This document shows, in pieces, positions 1 to 5,303 of a DNA stretch of 5,598 nucleotides. The stretch's first letter is position 1. Every line of letters starts with the position of its first letter. The notes under the pieces are model-generated. The model did no database searches. It was given only the letters and a program-made list of their open reading frames with translations, and was not told the origin of the DNA. The translations under genes and the position numbers were made by a program. The DNA is from Betaproteobacteria bacterium (GTDB lineage: Bacteria; Pseudomonadota; Gammaproteobacteria; Burkholderiales; SG8-39), in assembly GCA_029865405.1 (NCBI GenBank), contig JAOUGZ010000209.1:1-5598 (forward strand). Direction: 5' to 3'.

Positions 1-1
1 G

Positions 2-316
2 ATCGCTTACTCGGTCGGCGCGTTCATTTTCGCCGCCGGCGGCATCGCCACCGCCGTGCGCCACGTCTGGCTGCAGCACCTGCCCGCCGACCAGGTGCCG
101 GCGTGCGGGCCGGACCTCTTCTACATGCTGGACAACTTCCCGCTCGGTCGCACCGTACAGCTTCTGTTGCGTGGCTCGGGGCAGTGCGCCGAGGTGCACT
201 GGAGATTCCTCGGCCTGTCGATCGCCGAGTGGTCGCTCGTCTGGTTCGTGGCCCTCGCCGCGCTCGCCGTCTTTCTCGCGCTGCGCGCTATCGCGGCATC
301 TGCGCCGACTCGATGA
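2..316 (+). CDS. dsbB: DsbB-family disulfide bond formation protein B, C-terminal part (5' end outside window)
   Basis: This inner-membrane thiol oxidase passes electrons from periplasmic DsbA to quinone. About 104 residues are present, and the open frame enters from the left edge. The GTG at 56 is internal to the frame and is not taken as the start. Visible are the end of one membrane segment (residues 1-19 of the fragment), then a periplasmic loop with the motifs [16 protein letters not shown] and [10 protein letters not shown], then FLGLSI and a last hydrophobic segment (about residues 76-97). The two cysteines of the loop (fragment residues 35 and 62) are 27 apart, close to the spacing of the second redox pair in E. 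coli DsbB (Cys104/Cys130). The N-terminal CxxC pair would be upstream of the window. The last 29 bp overlap the end of the convergent SDR gene. The family call is firm. Whether this is the main DsbB or a paralogue cannot be judged from this part. Confidence 0.93.
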   Translation: MAYSVGAFIFAAGGIATAVRHVWLQHLPADQVPACGPDLFYMLDNFPLGRTVQLLLRGSGQCAEVHWRFLGLSIAEWSLVWFVALAALAVFLALRAIAASAPTR

Positions 317-923
317 CCCCCGATGGCGGGTCGAGCTCCGCCGCGCCGAGCATCGCCGCCGCCACGCGCTCGGCATGGATCGGGCGGTATTTTCCCAGCA
401 GCGGCCCGAGCACCTTGCCCAGCACGAGCCCGAGCTTCTCCCCCAGCCTTTCCTGCTTGCGCGGCCCTGACAGCAGCGACGGCCTGAAGATCCAGGTCTT
501 CGGCACTCCCGCGCTGCGCACCGCCTCCTCCATCTCGCCCTTGACGCGGTTGTAGAACACGCGCGAGCGCGGGTTCGCGCCGAGCGACGAGACGACGAGA
601 AAGCGCTTCGCGCCGCTGCGCGCGGCGACCCCGGCGAGCGCCACCGGGAAGTCGAAGTCGACGTGGCGGAACGCCTTCTGCGAGCCGGCCTGCCGGATCG
701 TGGTGCCGAGGCAGCAGTAGACGTCCTCGGCTTCGACGCGCTGCGTCGCCAGGCGCTCGAAGTCGACGATCTCCACCGCGAGCTTCGGGTGCGTCACGCC
801 GATGTCGCGCCGCGCCCACACGACGACGCGCGCATAGCGGGGCGAAACGAGCAGGCGCTCGAGCAGAAAGGAACCGACCAGGCCCGTGGCGCCCGCGAGG
901 AGCGCCGCGCGGCCTTCAGCCAT
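288..923 (-). CDS. Atypical SDR / HTATIP2-like NAD(P)-binding oxidoreductase
   Basis: This is a 211-residue cytoplasmic protein with a Rossmann fold. The nucleotide-binding motif GATGLVG is at residues 11-17, right after a hydrophobic first strand. Next come VVVWARR (33-39), YCCLGTT (69-75), the core [10 protein letters not shown] (108-117) and a YNRVK motif (Tyr124, Lys128), which fits the YxxxK catalytic pair of SDRs with Ser112/Ser113 nearby. The small size and the CLGTT and SSLGA segments resemble the HTATIP2/TIP30-like branch of atypical SDRs. The substrate is unknown. The ATG overlaps the end of phaZ by 8 bp (ATGGCTGA). A GGGAG lies about 13 nt upstream, rather far, so coupling to phaZ translation is likely. 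The 3' end runs 29 bp into the convergent dsbB. A role in 3-hydroxyacyl or PHB metabolism is suggested only by position. Confidence 0.88.
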   Translation of the reverse strand: MAEGRAALLAGATGLVGSFLLERLLVSPRYARVVVWARRDIGVTHPKLAVEIVDFERLATQRVEAEDVYCCLGTTIRQAGSQKAFRHVDFDFPVALAGVAARSGAKRFLVVSSLGANPRSRVFYNRVKGEMEEAVRSAGVPKTWIFRPSLLSGPRKQERLGEKLGLVLGKVLGPLLGKYRPIHAERVAAAMLGAAELDPPSGVIESAQMPR

Positions 924-2112
924 GCGCGCGGATGAACTCCCGCACGCGCGGGTAGATCATTTCGCGCCAGCGCCGGCCGCTGAAGATGCCGTAGTGGCCG
1001 ACGCGCGGCGCGAGGTAATGCTGGCGCCGCTCGCGGGGGATGTTGAGGCACAGCAGGTGCGCGGCCTCCGTCTGGCCATTGCCGGAGATGTCGTCGAGCT
1101 CGCCCTCGATGGTGAGGAGCGCGGTGTCGCGGATGGCCTGCGGCCGCACCAGCCGCTCGCGCACGAACATGCGGCCCTTGGGCAGGGCGAAGTCCTGGAA
1201 CACCGCCTTCACCGTGTCGAGGTAGTACTCGGCGGGCAGGTCGATGACGGCGTTGTACTCGTCGTAGAACTCGCGGTGGCGCTCGGCCGAGTCTTCGTCG
1301 CCCTCGACGAGGTGGTTGAAGTAGTCGGTGTGCGCGTTCAGGTGCCGGTCCGGGTTCATGGCGACGAACCCCAGGTGCTGCAGGAAGCCCGGGTACACGC
1401 GGCGGTGGTAGCCCGGATACTTCGCCGGCACGCGGTGGATGACGTGGCGCTCGAACCACGACAGCGGCCGCGTCATGGCGAGGTTGTTGACCGCGGTGGG
1501 GCTTTTTCGCGCGTCGATGGGGCCGCCCATCATGACCATGGTCTTCGGCTGGTGCGCCTCGCCCGATTCGGCCATCAGCGCGATCGCGCAGAGCACCGGC
1601 ACGGTGGGCTGGCATACGGAGATGACATGCACGTCGGGAGAGAGCAGGCGGATGAACTCGCCGATGGTGTCGACGTAGTCGGCGAGGTGGAACGGGCCCG
1701 CGGCGAGCGGCACCTGGCGCGCGTCCACCCAGTCGGTGACCCACACGTCGTGCTCGGCGATGAGCGTGCGCACGGTGTCGCGCAGCAGCGTCGCGTGGTG
1801 TCCCGACAGCGGCGCGACGAGCAGAACCTTGGGCGCCGCGCGAGCGCGGGGCGCCTGCGGCTTGAAGTGCAGCAGCTTGCAGAAGGGCTTGTCGAGCGCG
1901 ACCTCGATGTCGGCATCGGCCACACGCCACTCGGGCTTCTCGTAGCGCTGGGTGACGCGCAGGAACAGGTCGTTCGAGGCCGCGAGCTGCTTGGCGAGCG
2001 GCGCGTCGACCCAGGGCATGAAGGGGTGGCCAAACCATCCCCGTTGCGCCTCCGCCATGATGCGGAACGGCGCGAGCCAGGCGTGCTGCGCTTCGTACAG
2101 GCTGTAGAGCAT
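916..2112 (-). CDS. phaZ: Intracellular polyhydroxybutyrate depolymerase (PhaZa1-type)
   Basis: The product mobilises stored PHB granules in the cytoplasm. It has 398 residues, close to the usual length of the family, and no signal peptide. It has an alpha/beta-hydrolase layout with a cysteine nucleophile. The nucleophile elbow is VISVCQPT with Cys167, and the acid is in GELDDISG (Asp340, possibly Asp341). The histidine is His373 in VGHYGIFSG. From family knowledge, R. eutropha PhaZa1 uses Cys183, Asp355 and His388; the spacings here match within one residue. Other conserved stretches include LLVAPLSGHHATLLRDTV, MMGGPID and GFVAMNPDRH. The ATG at 2112 is preceded by GGGGG with 7 nt spacing, and an upstream ATG in another frame stops almost at once, so this start is well supported. 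It is divergent from the acylase gene, and the SDR gene follows with an 8-bp overlap. Confidence 0.95.
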   Translation of the reverse strand: MLYSLYEAQHAWLAPFRIMAEAQRGWFGHPFMPWVDAPLAKQLAASNDLFLRVTQRYEKPEWRVADADIEVALDKPFCKLLHFKPQAPRARAAPKVLLVAPLSGHHATLLRDTVRTLIAEHDVWVTDWVDARQVPLAAGPFHLADYVDTIGEFIRLLSPDVHVISVCQPTVPVLCAIALMAESGEAHQPKTMVMMGGPIDARKSPTAVNNLAMTRPLSWFERHVIHRVPAKYPGYHRRVYPGFLQHLGFVAMNPDRHLNAHTDYFNHLVEGDEDSAERHREFYDEYNAVIDLPAEYYLDTVKAVFQDFALPKGRMFVRERLVRPQAIRDTALLTIEGELDDISGNGQTEAAHLLCLNIPRERRQHYLAPRVGHYGIFSGRRWREMIYPRVREFIRAHG

Positions 2113-2119
2113 CAGACTG

Positions 2120-2154
2120 CCCCCATTGCCATAATGACCCCCTGCTTATAGCAG
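2120..2154 (-). promoter_or_regulatory. Probable phaZ promoter (extended -10 within a palindrome) and ribosome binding site
   Basis: Read on the minus strand, TGCTATAAG (2153 down to 2145) matches an extended -10 (TGn plus TATAAT, one mismatch). No good -35 is seen 17 bp upstream, which an extended -10 can tolerate. A start about 7 nt downstream would give a leader of roughly 26 nt to the phaZ ATG, with the GGGGG ribosome binding site at 2124-2120. The -10 lies inside the interrupted palindrome CTGCT-TAT-AGCAG (2142-2154), which could be an operator. This is inference from short motifs. Confidence 0.4.
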
Positions 2155-2186
2155 ATTTGCGGCGGCGCCGCATTCGCGGAAATCAC

Positions 2187-2212
2187 AGGGAAAACGTATG
2201 CTTACATTGTGA
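2187..2212 (+). promoter_or_regulatory. Shine-Dalgarno plus four-codon upstream ORF overlapping the acylase start
   Basis: AGGGA (2187-2191) lies 6 nt before an ATG at 2198 that opens a tiny ORF encoding Met-Leu-Thr-Leu. Its TGA (2210-2212) overlaps the acylase GTG (2209-2211) in a GTGA arrangement. The same AGGGA is 17 nt from the GTG and 23 nt from the next in-frame ATG (2215), too far for ordinary initiation at either. The acylase may therefore be translated by termination and reinitiation. No experimental support can be given, and a poorly matched direct start remains possible. Confidence 0.35.
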
Positions 2213-4647
2213 GAATGCTGCTTCGTGTGGCCTTTGCGATGCTGGTGATCCTCGTCATCGCAGCAGCGGGCGGCTACCTCCACCTGCGCCAGTCCCTGCC
2301 CCAGGAGGAAGGCGAGGTCCGCCTCCCTGGCCTGGCCAAGCCCGTGGACGTGCTGCGCGACGCCTACGGCGTGCCGCACATCAGCGCGCAGAGCTTCGCC
2401 GACGCGGTCTACGCGCTCGGCTTCGTGCACGCGCAGGACCGCCTCTGGCAGATGGAAGTGAATCGCCGCACCGCCGCCGGCCGGCTGGCGGAAGTGTTCG
2501 GCGAAAGCGCGCTCGAGACCGACCGGTTCCTGCGCACGCTCGGCATCCGCCGCGCCGCCGAGGCGAACTTCAAACAGCTCGACAGCGAGACGCGCGCTCT
2601 GCTCGAGACCTATGCCGCGGGGGTGAACGCGTTTCTCTCCGCCAAGCCGGTGCTGCCGCTCGAGTTCTGGATGACGGGCGTCGATCCCGAGCCCTGGACC
2701 CCGGCCGATACTCTGGGCTGGGTGAAGATGATGGCCTGGGACCTCGGCGGCAACTGGCGCAACGAGCTCCTGCGGCTGCGCCTGTCGAAGACGCTGCCCA
2801 ATGCGCGCCTCAACGAGCTCCTGCCGCCCTATCCCGGCGAGACCCATCCCGAGCTGCCCGAGCTGCGCCAGTTCTACGGCAGCCTGGAACGCGACAGCGT
2901 GCGCCTGGCAAATGGGGACAGACCTCATTTTTCTCATCTGCAGATGAGAAAAATGAGGTCTGTCCCTATTTACACGGCCGAGGAAGGCCTTGGCTCGAAC
3001 AACTGGGTGGTCGCCGGCGCGAAGAGCGCCACCGGCAAGCCGCTGCTCGCCAACGATCCGCACCTCGGCCTCACGGCGCCCGCGGTGTGGTACTTCGCGC
3101 ATCTTGCCGCGCCCGGCGTCGACGTGATCGGGGCGACGCTGCCGGGCGTGCCCGCGATCGTGCTCGGGCGGAACAGCCACTTCGCCTGGGGCGCCACCAA
3201 CACCGGGCCCGACGTGCAGGACCTGTACCTCGAGCGCCTCGACGGCGCGGGCGACTACCTCACGCCCGAAGGGCCGCGCCCCTTCAAGGTGATCGACGAA
3301 GTGATCAAGGTGAAGGGCGCCCCCGACGTGCGCCTGCAGGTGCGCGTCACGCGCCACGGGCCGGTGATTTCGGACGTCTCGCGCAGCGCCCTGGACGCCG
3401 CCCCGCGCGGGCACGTGATCGCGTTCCAGTGGACGGCGCTGCGCGAGGACGACCTCACGATGCAGTCGGCGCTGAAGCTCGTGCGCGCGCGCGACTGGCC
3501 GGAATACCTCGCCGCGCTGCGCGACTACCATTCGCCGCAGCAGAACTTCGTGTTCGCCGACACCGCCGGCAACATCGGCTTCATCGCCCCGGGCCGCGTG
3601 CCGCTGCGCAAGCCCGGCAACGAACTGCGCGGCATGGCGCCAGCGCCGGGCTGGCTGGCAAAGTACGACTGGGCGGGCTTCATCCCCTTCGCCGAGCTGC
3701 CGCAAGCGTACAACCCGCCGGCCGGCCAGGTGATCACCGCCAATCACCGCGTCACGCCGCCGGGCTATGCGCACTTCATCTCCAGCGACTGGCAATCGCC
3801 CTACCGCGCGCAGCGCATCGCCGAGCTCCTGCGTGCGCTGCCCAAGCACTCGATCGGCAGCTTCGCGCGCATCCAGGGCGACGTCGTCTCGCTGCCGGTG
3901 CGCGAGCTGCTGCCGCGCCTGCTCGCGGTGAAGCCGGCGGGCGAGGAGGCGCGTCGCGCGCTGCAGCTGCTCGCGGGCTGGGACGCGACCATGGCCGCCG
4001 AGCGCGCCGAGCCGCTCATCCTCTGGGCCTGGTGGCGCGAGTTCTCGCGCGCCATCTACGGCGACGAGCTGGGCGCGGCGCTGCGCGGCAACTGGCTCGC
4101 GCGCGCGCCGTTCCTCACCGCGGTGCTCGAGAACCGCAACGGCCAGGGCCGCTGGTGCGACGACGTGCGCACGAAGCAGGCCGAGAGCTGCGATGACGTG
4201 CTCGCGGCGAGCCTGGAGGCGGCGCTCGCCGACCTGCGCAAGCGCTACGGCAATGACATGGCGATGTGGCGCTGGGGCGCGGCGCACGTCGCACGCCACG
4301 AGCACCGGCCCTTTGGCCGCGTGCCCTGGCTCGCGCGCTGGTTCGACATCAGCGTGCCCTCCCCCGGCGATCCCTACACGGTCAACGTCGGCCGCAACCG
4401 CATGGAAGACGAGGCGCGGCCCTACGCCAACACGCATGCGGCGAGCCTGCGGGCGATCTACGACCTTTCGGACCTCGACAACTCGCTCTACATCCACTCC
4501 GGCGGGCAGTCGGGCAACCTCCTGTCGGCGCACTACAAGTCGTTCAGCGCGGCCTGGGCGCGCGGCGAGTACGTTCCGATGGTCGCGGACCGGAAGAAGA
4601 TCGAGGCGGCGGGGGTGAAGCGGTTGCGGCTGATCCCGGGCCAGTAA
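2209..4647 (+). CDS. Penicillin acylase family protein (Ntn hydrolase) with an in-frame palindromic insertion
   Basis: This 812-residue N-terminal-nucleophile amidase precursor is expected to be exported and to cleave itself into alpha and beta subunits. A hydrophobic stretch at about residues 4-22 is a signal peptide or signal anchor; no clear cleavage site is seen. Alpha-chain motifs are DAYGVPHI (51-58) and GFVHAQDRLWQME (71-83). The autocleavage site is Gly262-Ser263 in GSNNWVV, making Ser263 the beta N-terminal nucleophile. Downstream are PLLANDPHLGL (278-288), RHGPV, NFVFADTAGNIGFIAPGR and ITANHR. Asn512 is beta residue 250 and is a candidate for the oxyanion Asn, which is beta-Asn241 in E. 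coli penicillin G acylase. His285 takes the place of beta-Gln23 of that enzyme. The substrate is unknown; the family includes beta-lactam, acyl-homoserine lactone and other amide acylases. Residues 235-254 come from the palindrome at 2910-2971, and removing 60 bp would leave the frame intact. The start is GTG 2209, or ATG 2215. The gene converges on the response regulator. Confidence 0.93.
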   Translation: MRMLLRVAFAMLVILVIAAAGGYLHLRQSLPQEEGEVRLPGLAKPVDVLRDAYGVPHISAQSFADAVYALGFVHAQDRLWQMEVNRRTAAGRLAEVFGESALETDRFLRTLGIRRAAEANFKQLDSETRALLETYAAGVNAFLSAKPVLPLEFWMTGVDPEPWTPADTLGWVKMMAWDLGGNWRNELLRLRLSKTLPNARLNELLPPYPGETHPELPELRQFYGSLERDSVRLANGDRPHFSHLQMRKMRSVPIYTAEEGLGSNNWVVAGAKSATGKPLLANDPHLGLTAPAVWYFAHLAAPGVDVIGATLPGVPAIVLGRNSHFAWGATNTGPDVQDLYLERLDGAGDYLTPEGPRPFKVIDEVIKVKGAPDVRLQVRVTRHGPVISDVSRSALDAAPRGHVIAFQWTALREDDLTMQSALKLVRARDWPEYLAALRDYHSPQQNFVFADTAGNIGFIAPGRVPLRKPGNELRGMAPAPGWLAKYDWAGFIPFAELPQAYNPPAGQVITANHRVTPPGYAHFISSDWQSPYRAQRIAELLRALPKHSIGSFARIQGDVVSLPVRELLPRLLAVKPAGEEARRALQLLAGWDATMAAERAEPLILWAWWREFSRAIYGDELGAALRGNWLARAPFLTAVLENRNGQGRWCDDVRTKQAESCDDVLAASLEAALADLRKRYGNDMAMWRWGAAHVARHEHRPFGRVPWLARWFDISVPSPGDPYTVNVGRNRMEDEARPYANTHAASLRAIYDLSDLDNSLYIHSGGQSGNLLSAHYKSFSAAWARGEYVPMVADRKKIEAAGVKRLRLIPGQ
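2910..2971. repeat. 62-bp near-perfect loopless palindrome (REP-like element) inside the acylase gene
   Basis: Two 31-bp arms meet at CTGCAG (2938-2943) with no spacer. The only mismatch is G2914 against T2967, which would be a G-U wobble in plus-strand RNA. The left arm starts AAATGGGGACAGACC and the right arm ends with its near complement. The arms are about 43% G+C in a gene of about 70%, and use codons rare here (AGA, AGG, AAA, TCT). The element is in frame and has no stop on either strand. It encodes residues 235-254, and the minus strand encodes the same peptide except for one residue. A half-unit copy lies at 5283-5302. From memory, motifs of the type TGGGGACAGACC are dispersed in many beta- and gammaproteobacterial genomes as REP-like repeats linked to Y1/RAYT transposases. 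No transposase is in this window. Confidence 0.92.
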
Positions 4648-4659
4648 GCCCGGCCGGGC
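4636..4659. terminator. GC-rich inverted repeats between convergent genes, possible bidirectional terminator
   Basis: Two alternative hairpins overlap here. One is CCGGGC (4636-4641) pairing with GCCCGG (4648-4653), with the acylase stop codon in its 6-nt loop. The other is the 12-bp palindrome GCCCGGCCGGGC (4648-4659). They sit in the 19-bp gap where the acylase and response regulator genes converge. There is no T tract on either strand, so intrinsic termination is only a possibility. Confidence 0.25.
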
Positions 4660-4666
4660 GCGACGC

Positions 4667-5101
4667 TCAGGCCGCCTTGCCCGGGCGCTTCGCCGGCCCG
4701 CCGGCGGCGTCGCCCAGCGCCTCGGGCGGGATGTAGCGCCCGCCTTCGGACACGGTGCGCAGCGCGCTCACCATTTCCTTGGGCCCGGCCGACTTTGGAA
4801 TGTAGCCCGCCGCCCCCAGCGCCAGGCAGCCGCGGATCGCATTGCGCTCGTCCTCGCTCGAAACGACCACCACGCGCGCGTCGGGAAACCCCGTGCGAAA
4901 GCGCAGCACCGACTCGATGCCCTCGCACCCCGGCAAGCCCAGGTCGAGCAGGACCAGCTGCGCCGGGTGGTCGCGCATCGACTCGAATGCCGCATCGAGA
5001 TCGCCGGCGAGCCGGACCACGGCATCGGGAATCGCGCGCCCGGCCGCGTTGCGCAGGTACTCGGCCACGATCGGATGGTCATCGATGATGAGGACGTTCA
5101 T
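4667..5101 (-). CDS. Stand-alone receiver-domain response regulator
   Basis: This is a 144-residue cytoplasmic phosphoacceptor protein of the CheY/REC fold. The acidic pocket is Asp7-Asp8 in LIIDDHP, the phosphorylation site is Asp53 in LVLLDLGLPG, the switch Ser is in VVVVSSEDE (81-82), and the Lys is Lys103 in AAGYIPKS. The LIIDDHPIV start, the GLPGCEGIE segment and ALGAAGYIPKS are typical of NarL/LuxR-type regulators. Here the protein ends about 20 residues after the receiver in a short basic, Ala/Gly/Pro-rich tail, with no helix-turn-helix. It may act through protein contacts or be a truncated NarL-type regulator. The ATG is placed just before the first beta strand; AGGCGG lies only 2 nt upstream, a weak ribosome binding site. 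No histidine kinase is in the window. The partly coding hlyD gene lies upstream on the same strand, 202 bp away. Confidence 0.92.
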   Translation of the reverse strand: MNVLIIDDHPIVAEYLRNAAGRAIPDAVVRLAGDLDAAFESMRDHPAQLVLLDLGLPGCEGIESVLRFRTGFPDARVVVVSSEDERNAIRGCLALGAAGYIPKSAGPKEMVSALRTVSEGGRYIPPEALGDAAGGPAKRPGKAA

Positions 5102-5282
5102 TGCCGCCTAGCGCGGTTTCGACGTTCGCATTGTTGGCCACAAGCTGGCGGACTGCAAATGACAAGGGACAAGGCGAGGCACAAAGTCACGTGCGCGCCC
5201 GATCGCCGGAATTGCCTAGCGGCGTGTCGTCTGCTTTCTCAAATACAGATTGTTCGCCAGGAGCGCACGATCACCGTCGGTG
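5102..5282. other. Non-coding region between hlyD and the response regulator gene
   Basis: No credible gene is seen. It contains a tandem 7-mer (GACAAGG twice, 5161-5174), a CACGTG (5188-5193), and a 13-bp inverted repeat TCACCG-T-CGGTGA (5271-5283) that touches the REP-like half-unit. The upstream region of the response regulator must lie here if that gene has its own promoter, but I find no convincing -35/-10 pair on the minus strand. Confidence 0.5.
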
Positions 5283-5302
5283 AATGGGGACAGTCCTCAT
5301 TT
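5283..5302. repeat. Half-unit of the same REP-like repeat, abutting the hlyD stop codon
   Basis: AATGGGGACAG is followed by TCCTCATTT. It matches 2911-2930 in 19 of 20 bases; the one difference is T5294 against A2922. It begins one base past the hlyD stop codon (TAG, 5306-5304 on the minus strand) on the intergenic side. No inverted partner is seen within the window next to it, so it is a single arm. Confidence 0.85.
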
Positions 5303-5303
5303 G

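Noticed and set aside
886..2151. A 421-codon plus-strand open frame opposite phaZ
   Set aside because: It is an antisense shadow of a strongly supported PHB depolymerase with full catalytic motifs.
2127..2152. Plus-strand promoter for the acylase (TTGCCA and TATAGC)
   Set aside because: The -35-like TTGCCA matches well, but the spacer to TATAGC is only 14 bp, too short for a standard sigma-70 promoter.
2910..2971. The palindrome as an intrinsic terminator or attenuator
   Set aside because: No T tract follows the hairpin on either strand, it lies well inside an intact gene, and a related half-unit occurs elsewhere, so a mobile repeat explains it better.
2910..2971. The palindrome as a CRISPR repeat or the inverted ends of an insertion sequence
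   Set aside because: There is no regular spacing of further copies and no sequence between the arms, hence no spacers and no transposase.
2157..4196. A 679-codon plus-strand frame overlapping the acylase
   Set aside because: It is Arg/Ala-rich low-complexity translation with no domain motifs, a frame-shifted shadow of the acylase.
2146..4533. A 795-codon open frame on the minus strand opposite the acylase
   Set aside because: The composition is that of an antisense shadow in GC-rich coding DNA (runs of Arg, Ala, His, Val), and no family motifs are seen. The acylase frame carries all the conserved motifs.
2209..4647. The acylase as a pseudogene broken by the insertion
   Set aside because: The insertion keeps the frame, no stop is present, and the motifs before and after it are intact, including GSNNWVV. 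Loss of activity cannot be excluded but is not shown.
5101..5283. Small plus-strand ORF in the gap between the response regulator and hlyD
   Set aside because: It has no recognisable motif, its sequence has no coding character, and its start overlaps the start region of the response regulator on the other strand.
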